Part shown: positions 55,540 through 64,000 of the stretch, one piece after another
Numbering within the stretch: the first letter of the stretch is position 1
Layout of the letters: each line of letters begins with the position of its first letter
From: Rana temporaria
Lineage: Eukaryota; Chordata; Amphibia; Anura; Ranidae
NCBI RefSeq assembly: GCF_905171775.1
Contig: NC_053489.1
Coordinates: 593,009,844 to 593,073,843, forward strand
Reading direction: 5' to 3'
DNA length: 64,000 nt
Position numbers and translations under genes: made by a program
Notes under the pieces: generated by a model
The model's input: only the letters and a program-made list of their open reading frames with translations
What the model was told of the DNA's origin: nothing
Database searches by the model: none

Positions 55540-56340
55540 AACAGCACTGCACCTGTGATATACTGTGTTTTTCTATAGTACATAGTTCAGGGACAGGTTC
55601 TATAGGTGACTCTGAATATTTCAACAGCACTGCACCTCTCCCTTGTGATATACTGTCTGTGCAGTAAATTGTTTAGGGCTGGATTCCTGCTTCTTGCTAT
55701 AGGTGGAGAAATATATAGGTGAATCTCTGCCTATTTCACCAGCTTACACTATTTTTGTATTTAAAATTTCTCAAAATTAGGGCAAGACCCTAAATTTGAG
55801 AAATATATAGGTGAATCTCTGCCCATTTCACCAGCACTCCGCCTGTCCCCTGTGATATACTGTCTGTGCAGTACATTGTTTAGGGCTGGCTTCCTGCTTA
55901 TTGCTATAGGTGACTCTGAATATTTCAACAGCACTGCACCTGCCACCACCTGTGCACCTGTGATATACTGTGTTTTTCTGTCAAGTACATAGTTCAGGGA
56001 CAGGTTCCTGCAATTTTCCTATAGGGGCAGTTAGAAATCTATAGGTGACTCTGAATATTTCAACAGCACTGCACCTGTGCACCTGTGATAAACTGTGTTT
56101 TTCTATAAAGTACCTAGTTCAGGGACAGGTTCCTGCAATTTTCCTATAGGGGCAGTCAGAAATCTATAGGTGACTCTGAATATTTCAACAGCACTGCACC
56201 TGTGCACCTGTGATATACTGTGTTTTTCTATAAAGTACCTAGTTCAGGGACAGGCTCCTGCAATTTTCCTATAGGGGCAGTCATAAATCTATAGGTGACT
56301 CTGAATATTTCAACAGCACTGCACCTGTCCCCTGTGATAT
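55540..56340. repeat. ~125-bp tandem repeat array
   Basis: Units are marked by TGATA(T/A)ACTGTGTTTTTCT at 55,961, 56,086 and 56,211, the last followed by a related TGATATACTGTCTGTGCAG at 56,335. Each carries TTCAGGGACAGG, TCCTGCAATTTTCCTATAGG and TATTTCAACAGCACTGCACC. The left part (55,540-55,960) mixes this unit with the 181-bp unit. Confidence 0.85.
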
Positions 56341-57045
56341 ACTGTCTGTGCAGTAAATTGTTTAGGGCTGGGTTCCTGCTTCTTGCTATAGGTAGAGAAA
56401 TATATAGGTGAATCTCTGCCTATTTCACCAGCTTACACTATTTTTGTATTTACAATTTCTCAAAATTAGGGCAAGACCCTAAATTTGAGAAATATATAGG
56501 TGAATCTCTGCCCATTTCACCAGCACTCCGCCAGTACATTGTTTAGGGCTGTGTTCCTGCTTCTTGCTATAGGTAGAGAAATATATAGGTGAATCTCTGC
56601 CTATTTCACCATATTACACTATTTTTGTATTTAAAATTTCTCAAAATTAGGGCAAGACCTTAAATTTGAGAAATATATAGGTGAATCTCTGCCCATTTCA
56701 CCAGCACTCCGCCAGTACATTGTTTAGGGCTGTGTTCCTGCTTCTTGCTATAGGTAGAGAAATATATAGGTGAATCTCTGCCTATTTCACCATATTACAC
56801 TATTTTTGTATTTAAAATTTCTCAAAATTAGGGCAAGACCTTAAATTTGAGAAATATATAGGTGAATCTCTGCCCATTTCACCAGCACTCCGCCAGTACA
56901 TTGTTTAGGGCTGTGTTCCTGCTTCTTGCTATAGGTAGAGAAATATATAGGTGAATCTCTGCCTATTTCACCATATTACACTATTTTTGTATTTAAAATT
57001 TCTCAAAATTAGGGCAAGACCCTAAATTTGAGAAATATGAGGAAA
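56341..57045. repeat. 181-bp tandem repeat with a hairpin in each unit
   Basis: TTTAGGGCTG marks units at 56,361, 56,542, 56,723 and 56,904. Every unit includes ATTTCTCAAAATTAGGG, the loop CAAGA, then CCCTAAATTTGAGAAAT (T in place of one C in some units), a stem-loop with ~17-bp arms. One earlier hairpin lies at 55,768-55,806. GAGAAATATATAGGTGAATC follows each hairpin except the last, which leads into the transposase region. Confidence 0.9.
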
Positions 57046-57300
57046 ACGTAAAATAAGGGACGTGGCCGCGGTTGTGGTGCTGCTGGTGGAGCTCCTGTTA
57101 CAGGGAGAGGACGTGGTCGATCTGTGCCAGCTACAAGTACAAGTGAAACACCTTTCTCAGGTGCGAGTAGCCGACAGAGCCTGCAGCGGTATTTGGTTGG
57201 GCCTAATCCAGCTCTACGAATGTTGAGGCCAGGAGCAGAACAGGCGGTAGTAGATTGGGTTGCTGACAGTGCCTCCAGTTCCGTCACATTGTTTTTCCAA
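57037..57300 (+). pseudogene. hAT transposase N-terminal segment, out of frame
   Basis: From ATG 57,037 the frame reads four codons to a TAA (57,049-57,051). It then continues with Gly/Arg-rich GRGRGCGAAGGAPVTGRGRG, SVPATSTSETPFSG, SSRQSLQRYLVGPNPALRML and AEQAVVDWVADSASSSV before losing frame. The long transposase frame begins one frame over at 57,254. The segment is clearly protein-like and joins the long frame with a one-base shift in the CATTGTTTTTCCAAAC region (57,288-57,303). So the native N-terminus of this copy is broken by a stop and a frameshift, unless translation starts downstream. Confidence 0.6.
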
Positions 57301-60300
57301 ACAGTCTTGTGCTGAAAGTTCAGAGTTGGTGCCTGCAGCCGATGTCCACCATCAGTCTTTCACCTCACCCCCTTGCAAATCAGCCAAGCAGTCTGAGCCC
57401 CAAAGCATGCAGCAGTCTCTTCTTCTTTTTGATGAGTCTGTTAGCATGTGTTCCCAGGGCCATCCACCTAGCCCAGCCCCAGAAGGGGAAGAGATTGAGT
57501 GCACCGATGCCCAACCACTTATATTTCAGGATGAGTTCATGGGGGGACCATCACAGCACGTCTTGCATGATGATGATGAAACACAGTTGCCAACTGCTGG
57601 TGCTTTTGCAATTGTGCAGACCGACAAGGAGGGCAGTGGTGAATACTGGGTGGAAGATGATGTGGAGGACGATGAGGTCCTCGACCCGACATGGAATCAA
57701 CCTCATGCAGGTGACCCATGTAGTTCGGAGGAAGAGGCGGTGGTCGCACAGAGCCACCAGCACAGCAGAAGAGGGAGCAGGGTGCCAAAGCAGAGCGTCT
57801 GTCCCCTAGACAGTATGCCTGCTACTGCCCAACGCAGCAAGGGACCGAGCACACCAAAGCCAGGTCCAAGGAGTTCCCTAGCGTGGCAGTTCTTCACACA
57901 ATGTGCTGATGACAAGACACGTGTGGTTTGCACGTTGTGCAATCAGAGCCTGAAGCGAGGCATAAACGTTCTCAACCTGAGCACAACCTGCATGACCAGG
58001 CATCTAAGTGCAAAGCACGAGCTGCAGTGGAGTAGACACCTCAAAAACCAAGAAAGGTCTCTGGCTCCTCCTGCTTCCTCTTCTGCATCAGTCTCGGGCC
58101 TCTCTGCCTCTTCATCCACCTCCGTAGTGACAGTGCCACCTGCCACCCCTCAATTAGAGGACCGACAAGCAACACTACCACCTGGGTCACCAAACATCTC
58201 CACAATGTCCCATGGAAGTATTCAGCTCTCCATCTCCCAAACACTGGAGCGTAAGAGGAAGTACCCCTCTACCCACCCGCGATCCCTGGCCCTGAATGCC
58301 AGCATTTCAAAATTACTGGCCTTTGAAATGCTGTCATTCCGTCTGGTGGAGACGCAGAGTTTTAAAAGCCTGATGGCATTGGTTGTGCCACAGTACGTCA
58401 TGCCCAGCCGCCACTACTTTTCCAGGCGAGCCATCCCTTCCCTGCACAACCAAGTGGGGGACAAAATCAGGTGTGCACTGCGCAACGCCATCTGTGCCAA
58501 GGTCCACCTAACTATGGATACGTGGACCAGTAAGCACGGTCAGGGACATTATATCTCCCTAACAGCGCACTGGGTAAATGTAGTGGCGGCTGGGCCTGAG
58601 GCGGATAGCAGTTTGGCGCATGTCCTTCCACCACCGAGGATTGCAGGGCGCTTCAGTTTGCCTCCTGTTCCTAACTCCTTCTACTCCGCTTCCTCATCCT
58701 CTACCGCCTCCTCATCCAGTCAGCGTAACAAATTCACCACCAACTTCAGCACAGCCATGGGTAAACGCCAGCAGGCAGTTTTAAAACTTTCCTGTTTGGG
58801 GGAAAAACCACACACCGCGCAGGAGTTGTGGAGGGACATGGAACAACAGACCGATGAGTGGTTGGCGTCAGTGAGCCTCAAGCCGGGCCTGGTGGTGTGC
58901 GATAATGGGCAAAATCTCGTAGCAGCTCTGGGCCTAGCCGGTTTGATGCACATACCTTGCCTGGCACATGTGCTGAATTTGGTGGTGCAGAGTTTCCTGA
59001 GAACTTACCCCGATATGCCACAGCTGCTGCAGAAAGTGCGGGCCGTCTGTGCGCACTTTCGGCATTCTCATCCTGCTGCTGCTCGCCTGGCAGCGCTGCA
59101 GCGTAACTTCGGCCTTCCTGCTCACCGCCTCATATGTGATGTGCCCACAAGGTGGAACCCCACCTTGCACATGCTGGCCAGACTGTGCGAGCAGCAGCAG
59201 GCGATAGTGGAGTTCCAGCTGCAGCACGCATGCGTGAGTCGCTCTGCGGAACAGAACCACTTTACCACCAATAACTGGGCCTTCATGCGAGACCTGTGTG
59301 CCTTGTTGCGCTGTTTTGAGTACTCCACCAACATGGCCAGTGCCAATGACGCCGCTCTCAGCGTGACTATCCCAGTTCTATGCCTCCTTGAAAAAACGCT
59401 ACGGGCGATGATGGAAGAGGATGTGGCACAGGAGGAGGAGGAGGAGGAATCGGGATCATTTGCAAGGCTTTCAGGGCAGTCATTCACAAGTGGCTCCGAG
59501 GGTGGGTTTGTGCACCAACACAGGCCAGGTACACAATTATCTAGCAAGGGCACAGTTCTGGAGGATGACGCGGTGGAGGATGAGGAGGAGGAAGACATGG
59601 AGGAGGAGGAGGAACCATGTTCACAGCAGGATGGCATCCAGACCAGCTCATGGCCATTACTGGTGCGTGGCTGGGGGGATACAGAGGACACAGATGATAC
59701 ACCTCCCACAGAGGACAGCTTTTTGTTGCCTCTGGGCAGCCTGGCACGCATGAGCAATTACATGCTGCAGTGTCTCCGCAACGACCGGCGTGTTTCGCAC
59801 ATTATGACAGGTGCTGATTACTGGGTGGCCACGCTGCTGGATCCCCGTTACAAGGACAATGTACCGTCCTTAATCCCCTCACTGGAGCGTGAACGCAAGA
59901 TCCGCGAGTACAAGCGCACGCTGTTAGACACGCTGCTGGTGCAATTCCCACCTGGCAGCGGGGGCACAGTGGAAGCAGAAGGCGAAGGCAGAGGAGGAGG
60001 AAGAGGTCGCCAACGCAGCAGGGGCACCGCCAGCACCTCAGAAGGCAGGGTTAGCATGGCCGAAATGTGGAAAAGCTTTGTCAGCACGCCACAACAAACA
60101 GCACCACCAGCTGATATGGAACGTTTTAGCAGGAGGCAGCATTTCAGCAACATGGTGGAGCAGTATGTGAGCACACCCCTACACGTACTGAATGACAGCT
60201 ATGCCCCCTTAAATTTCTGGGTCTCCAAATTGGGCACATGGCCTGAGCTTGCCCTTTACGCCTTGGAGGTGCTGGCTTGCCCTGCGGCCAGTGTATTGTC

Positions 60301-60442
60301 TGAACGTGTATTTAGCACGGCAGGGGGCGTTATCACAGACAAGCGCAGCCGCCTGTCCAGAGCCAATGTGGACAAGCTCACGTTCATTAAAATGAACCAG
60401 GCATGGATCCCACAGGACTTGTCCGTACCTTGTGCAGAATAA
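57260..60442 (+). CDS. hAT transposase, BED zinc finger plus hAT C-terminal dimerisation domain
   Basis: A DNA transposase frame open for 1,060 codons. The first codon of the open stretch is TTG; the first in-frame ATG is 57,407, giving 1,011 residues. Numbering from 57,260: an acidic, Ser/Pro-rich N-terminus. A BED-type zinc finger follows near 205-255, with VVCTLCNQ (Cys pair ~224/227) and RHLSAKH (His ~248/253). The RNase H-like core has the first catalytic Asp in TMDTWTS (~420), the second in VVCDNGQNL (~548), CLAHVLNLVVQ behind it, and the DVPTRWNPTL motif (~630). Two Glu/Asp-rich runs (~720-740, ~770-790) lie in the insertion domain. A Gly/Arg linker at ~905-925 precedes hAT_C, with LNFWVSK (~980) and LACPAASVLSERVFSTAGG (~1,005-1,025). 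The length exceeds the usual 600-900 residues mainly through acidic linkers. No internal stop occurs. It could be a recently active copy or one kept open by chance; no host fusion is visible. Confidence 0.85.
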   Translation: MLTVPPVPSHCFSKQSCAESSELVPAADVHHQSFTSPPCKSAKQSEPQSMQQSLLLFDESVSMCSQGHPPSPAPEGEEIECTDAQPLIFQDEFMGGPSQHVLHDDDETQLPTAGAFAIVQTDKEGSGEYWVEDDVEDDEVLDPTWNQPHAGDPCSSEEEAVVAQSHQHSRRGSRVPKQSVCPLDSMPATAQRSKGPSTPKPGPRSSLAWQFFTQCADDKTRVVCTLCNQSLKRGINVLNLSTTCMTRHLSAKHELQWSRHLKNQERSLAPPASSSASVSGLSASSSTSVVTVPPATPQLEDRQATLPPGSPNISTMSHGSIQLSISQTLERKRKYPSTHPRSLALNASISKLLAFEMLSFRLVETQSFKSLMALVVPQYVMPSRHYFSRRAIPSLHNQVGDKIRCALRNAICAKVHLTMDTWTSKHGQGHYISLTAHWVNVVAAGPEADSSLAHVLPPPRIAGRFSLPPVPNSFYSASSSSTASSSSQRNKFTTNFSTAMGKRQQAVLKLSCLGEKPHTAQELWRDMEQQTDEWLASVSLKPGLVVCDNGQNLVAALGLAGLMHIPCLAHVLNLVVQSFLRTYPDMPQLLQKVRAVCAHFRHSHPAAARLAALQRNFGLPAHRLICDVPTRWNPTLHMLARLCEQQQAIVEFQLQHACVSRSAEQNHFTTNNWAFMRDLCALLRCFEYSTNMASANDAALSVTIPVLCLLEKTLRAMMEEDVAQEEEEEESGSFARLSGQSFTSGSEGGFVHQHRPGTQLSSKGTVLEDDAVEDEEEEDMEEEEEPCSQQDGIQTSSWPLLVRGWGDTEDTDDTPPTEDSFLLPLGSLARMSNYMLQCLRNDRRVSHIMTGADYWVATLLDPRYKDNVPSLIPSLERERKIREYKRTLLDTLLVQFPPGSGGTVEAEGEGRGGGRGRQRSRGTASTSEGRVSMAEMWKSFVSTPQQTAPPADMERFSRRQHFSNMVEQYVSTPLHVLNDSYAPLNFWVSKLGTWPELALYALEVLACPAASVLSERVFSTAGGVITDKRSRLSRANVDKLTFIKMNQAWIPQDLSVPCAE

Positions 60443-60489
60443 ACACCGGGCCGGCCTTTTCCCAGCCATTGTTTTTTTCTGAGCTTTCT

Positions 60490-60657
60490 AGGGTTGCCAT
60501 CTCATCCCTTTCAAAGCAAAAACATATTAATTACACAGGTTCTCTGGCTGATTAAGGTGCTGCTAATTAAACTCACTTGGTGCCTTATCGACATCAAATT
60601 AGCCCCAGAACCTGTGTAACTCTGTGTTCAGGTTTAAAGGGATGAGGTAGCAACCCT
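60490..60657. mobile_element. 168-bp palindromic MITE, second copy (AGGGTTGCC ends)
   Basis: AGGGTTGCCATCTCATCCC is mirrored by GGGATGAGGTAGCAACCCT. Same family as 11,002-11,167. It lies 48 bp after the transposase stop codon, inside the hAT-like element, with TA at each edge. Confidence 0.8.
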
Positions 60658-60664
60658 AGATCTG

Positions 60665-61683
60665 TCTCACTATTTTGGGGTTTACCCTAATTTGAAAAAT
60701 AAATCAATTAAAAACCAAAACCTGCTGTGTTGGCTACCTCCTCCTCCTCCACCGCCGCTTCCACCTTCAGTCACATTCTTAGGCTTGCGCACTGCAACTG
60801 CTTTCTTTAAGTCCCACCAGAGGTTCTCAATCGGATTTAAGTCTGGTGACTGTGAAGGCCACTCCAAAATGTTCCAGCCTTTAATCTGCAACCATGCTCC
60901 AGTGGACTTGGAGGTATGCTTGGGATCATTGTCCTGTTGAAAGGTCCAACGTCTCCCAAGCCTCAGGGTTGTGACGGACTGCATCACATTGTCATCCAAT
61001 ATCTCCTGGTACTGAAGAGAATTCATGGTACCTTGCACACGCTGAAGCTTCCCTGTACCTGCAGAAGCAAAACAGCCCCAAAGCATGATTGACTCCCCGC
61101 CATGCTTCACAGTAGGCAAGGTGTTCTTTTCATCATAGGCCTTGTTCTTCCTCCTCCAAACATAGCGTTGATCCATGGGCCCAAACAGTTCTAATTTTGT
61201 TTCATCAGTCCACAGAACACAATCCCAAAACTTGTGTGGTTTGCCCACATGACTTTTGGCATACTGCAGTCGACTCTTCTTATTCTTTGGAGACAGCAAG
61301 GGGGTGCGCCTGGGAGTTCTGGCATGGAGGCCTTCATTACGCAGTGTGCGCCGTATTGTCTGAGCATAAACTTCAGTACCCACATCTGACAAATCTTTTC
61401 TCAGTCACACGGGGACTTTTCTCCACTCTACGCTTCAGATAGCGCACAGCAGTCAAAGTCAGCATCTTCTTTCTGCCACGACCAGGTAGCGTTTCAACAG
61501 TGCCCTTTGCCTTGAATTTTGCATTTACTACAGTATTACAAAACCAATTGATGTCATATTAGTTGCATATGGTTCTTTATGAAGTCCTTGTAGGATTTCA
61601 TTCTGAATACAATTACAAATGTACACTAAATTCCCTAAAACCTTTACAGCATTGGGGGGTTGAATCATTTTGAACAAAACTGT
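60665..61683 (-). pseudogene. Tc1/mariner transposase pseudogene (DD34E type)
   Basis: On the minus strand the main frame (61,392 down to 60,682, 236 codons) reads TIRRTLRNEGLHARTPRRTP, then SHVGKPHKFWDCVLWTDETK with the first Asp in WTDETK. Next are YVWRRKNKAYDEKNTLPTVK, GESIMLWGCFASAGTGKLQR, WTFQQDNDPKHTSKSTGAWL with the second Asp, and SPDLNPIENLWWDLKKAV with the Glu. This is a full D...D(34)E core. The helix-turn-helix part (GRGRKKMLTLTAVRYLKR) is present near 61,440-61,510 but in another frame, so the N-terminus is frameshifted. The C-terminus ends in a Gly run encoded by a (CCT/CCA)n tract. The terminus TTTTGAACAAAACTGTA is at 61,668-61,684. It sits inside the hAT-like element. Confidence 0.8.
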
Positions 61684-61689
61684 ATGGAC

Positions 61690-61959
61690 CTCGTCCTCCA
61701 GGGTCAAAATCATTATATTTTTTATTTTTATTTTTTTTATGTTATTTTAAGTTATTTCCCTATCCACATTTATTTCCAGAGTACTTGCCGTGCTCTTCCC
61801 GACATTTTGCTGCCATTTGCAGCCCTCCAGCCCTTTCCCTTAGTTTTTTAGAGACATTTTTGTAGTCAAAAGTCCGGGTCCCCATTGACTTCAATGGGGT
61901 TCGGGTCAAAGTCCGGGTTCGGGTTCGGTCCCGAACATCCAGGTGTCCGCTCAACTCTA
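61690..61959. repeat. Right terminal region of the hAT-like element
   Basis: Contains a T-rich stretch, then GTCCGGGTCCCCATTGACTT, CCGGGTTCGGGTTCGG and the terminus GCTCAACTCTA. The CCATTGACTTCAATGGGG palindrome is also seen in family D repeats. Confidence 0.55.
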
Positions 61960-64000
61960 TTATAACTGAAAACAGAATAGGGTAAAGAGGAGGAGGCCTG
62001 GCGGTGATCCATAAGATTCATCTTGCGATCACAAAACCTGTCCTTCAAAACCCTCTTCCATTCATGGACACCCTTACTCTACAACTGCAAACAAACTCCC
62101 AGGAGACCGTCCGGATTCTACTCTGCTATAGACCACCCGGTCCAAAATCACAGCTTTTACTATCATTGACAGACTTTATCTCCACTTACACCCTTAACGG
62201 CAAACACCTTTTGCTGCTCGGGGATTTCAACTTCTGGGCTAACTCCCCACAAGACCCTGTTGCCGACGCCTGTATTGACCATCTGGAAGGATTAGGGCTA
62301 CAACAATTAGTATGTGGGCCCACACATGCTTCAGGTCACACACTGGATCTTATTTTCAGCCAAAATCTGGAAATAAAAATCTTGGAAAATGAACTGTTGC
62401 CATGGACAGATCACCATGCAATTAAATTCATTATTTCAGAAATCCCTTCCTTAACAAAAACATCAAAACCAGTGACAACACACTGGACTAGATGTCAGAA
62501 GAAGCTCCACTCGGAACTCTTCAAAACCACGTTAAGGGGAAAAATAAAAAAAATTCAGCCGCATCAAACGGCCGAAGAAACACTGGATGCCATAAACGCA
62601 GCCCTATTACTGTCTGCTGACTTAATAGCGCCGAAACATAAAACCTGCATCCGGAAAAATACCTCCAGCTGGTTTAACAACCAACTGGCGTTACTGAAGC
62701 AAGAGCGCAGAAGGGCGGAAGCCGCCTGGAAAAGAAGCACTTCAGAGGAAAACCTCTCCATCTACAAAGCAATAACAAGAAAATACCACAAAGACATTTT
62801 CAAAGCCAAGAAATTTTTTTTTCCCAAGGCTATCAAAAGCGCCCTCAACCGCCCCAGTGAACTCTTCAAGCTGGTCACTCAGACCATGAATCCAGGATGT
62901 CTTGAAGTCCCCAATTCGGACACCCAAGAATTTTGCAATGATTTATCGGATTACTTCATTAATAAAATCAGGGAAATCCGAGAAAGCATTTAGCAAAACA
63001 ATACCCCCCTCAACTCCCCCCACAATTATTCACACAATACCCACAACAATTCACCACAATCAGGTAAGTTCACGCTGGAACCCATCTCTATTCATGCCAC
63101 AAAGAATATCATTGATGCTTTGCGTAACAGCACAGCACCGAATGATATCATCCCCACTAAACTGCTGAAGGAATGCGCCGACATCCTGGCACCTCCTATC
63201 ACGCAGCTTATAAACCAATCTTTCAAGGAGGGCATAGTGCCCTCCAAGTTGAAAGAGGGCATAATCCAACCCATCTTGAAGAAACCCACACTTGACCCCA
63301 AGGACCCACTCCACCGCCGTCCCATAACATGCCTAAATGTACTCTCAAAGGTAATGGAAAAAGTAGTGGTACAACAGCTGCAACAGCATCTAGATACCCA
63401 TAACCTACTTGATCCATTTCAATCTGGCTTCCGTCCCGGACACGGGACGGAAACAGCATTGCTCAAAATATGGGACAACGCTCTCGAGGCCGCAGACGAA
63501 GGAGAATCGTGTCTTCTGGTTCTGTTAGACCTAAGCGCAGCTTTTGACACCGTAGACCACAAACTATTATTGACACGGCTAGCTGAAGTAGCCAGAGTCG
63601 CAGAAGGCGATTTATCTTGGTTCTCCTCTTTTTTGGAAAACCGATCTCAACACATAGTATCGTGCAGAGTCCGTCAAGGATCGCCTCTGTCTCCAGTGTT
63701 ATTCAACATCTATCTTCGTCCTCTTTTTGAAATCATCAGCAGCCAAAAACTGCTTTATCACTCATATGCAGATGACACGCAACTATACTTCCGCATTTGC
63801 AATAGAAAGGATCACCACCTCAATCTAGAGACATGCCTCTCTTTGATAGAGAACTGGGTGACAAAGAGTTACCTTAAACTCAACGGAGCAAAAACAGAAC
63901 TTCTCCTGTTTCACGCCAAGCGGATGAATCAACATGCAACATCGTGGATACCCCCACCCATTCTGGGAAAAATCATCTCCCCTAGCGCCAAAGTCAAAAG
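61960..64000 (+). pseudogene. L2-type LINE ORF2, endonuclease and reverse transcriptase, open at window end
   Basis: The continuation of the 54,327-54,511 piece encodes an endonuclease that nicks the target and a reverse transcriptase that copies the LINE RNA at the nick. In frame 0 it reads ITENRIG (a TAA at 61,983 follows), RGGGLAVIHK, LLCYRPPGP, HLLLLGDFNFWANS, then SGHTLDLIFSQ and LPWTDHHAIKF, which complete the EN domain. One in-frame TAG is at 62,991-62,993. The frame then stays open to the edge: SFKEGIVPSKLKEGIIQPIL, FQSGFRPGHGTETALLKIWD, LLDLSAAFDTVDHKLL (catalytic Asp), VRQGSPLSPVLFNIYL and SYADDTQLYF (YADD, ~63,766). A few residues are missing between the SQHIVSCR and VRQGSP regions, where related elements have a longer link. 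Two nonsense changes and this small deletion make it a pseudogene, although a young-looking one. Confidence 0.85.

Larger units (their letters stand above)
54512..61959 (+). mobile_element. 7.4-kb hAT-like transposon inserted in an L2-type LINE
   Basis: The left end TAGGGTTGAGCAAACCCGAA and right end CCAGGTGTCCGCTCAACTCTA share TAG(G/A)GTTGAGC as an inverted terminus. Behind it both sides are rich in TTCGGGTTCGG and CCCGAACC words. Contents in order are tandem-repeat arrays (54.8-57.05 kb), a BED/hAT transposase frame (57.26-60.44 kb), a palindromic MITE (60.49-60.66 kb), a Tc1/mariner remnant (60.67-61.68 kb) and a right terminal region. I could not see a matching 8-bp TSD at the flanks (GTGCCAGA versus TTATAACT), so the exact boundary or a later deletion is uncertain. 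That the LINE frame resumes across it is strong evidence for an insertion. Confidence 0.65.

Noticed and set aside
54800..57045. Possible CRISPR array or clustered regulatory repeats
   Set aside because: The units are 125-181 bp, contiguous without unique spacers, and the genome is eukaryotic.

Overview
The window reads as non-coding nuclear DNA of a large, repeat-rich vertebrate genome. It is most likely from a true frog (ranid): I recognise the style of several short repeats (TTAA-flanked elements beginning AAAGTGGA or AAAGCGGAG, GGGCCAGATTCAC elements, TTAACCACTT elements) from ranid assemblies. That assignment is inference from memory and was not searched. There are no prokaryotic signals, operons, rRNA or CRISPR arrays. 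I found no host gene exon that I could support. Every protein-level match I recognise belongs to a transposable element.

Layout. 0-7 kb: small DNA-transposon derivatives, one three-level nest (2.2-3.6 kb), a 192-bp palindrome and minisatellites. 7-14 kb: a Harbinger-like MITE, three ~1-kb TTAACCACTT elements, a small hAT MITE with a perfect 8-bp target-site duplication (TSD) and an LTR-like element. 14-16.5 kb: an antisense L1/Tx1-type LINE pseudogene carrying a tRNA-like SINE, abutting a sense LINE 3' end. 17-31 kb: mostly MITEs separated by unexplained sequence, with a hAT MITE bearing a 32-bp minisatellite at 19.7-20.7 kb. 32-34 kb: L1/Tx1-type ORF1 remains and a 458-bp tandem duplication. 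39.4-45.1 kb: a second L1-type LINE split by a head-to-head Tc1 composite, a TTAA MITE, a 3-bp-TSD MITE and a foldback element. 45-54 kb: further MITEs, a second LTR-like element and an antisense LINE endonuclease fragment. 54.3-64 kb: an L2-type LINE (endonuclease plus reverse transcriptase, open to the window edge) interrupted by a 7.4-kb hAT-like element. That element holds three tandem-repeat arrays, a ~1,000-residue BED/hAT transposase frame, a palindromic MITE and a Tc1/mariner remnant.

The elements record a relative history. LINE bodies were interrupted by DNA transposons, which were in turn interrupted by MITEs. Several insertions can be checked inside the window because another copy of the host repeat is present without the insert. 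The most interesting items are the long hAT transposase frame with its upstream hairpin-bearing 181-bp satellite, and a group of foldback elements that share GTACACACGA-type ends while each interior is built from its own private palindromic word.
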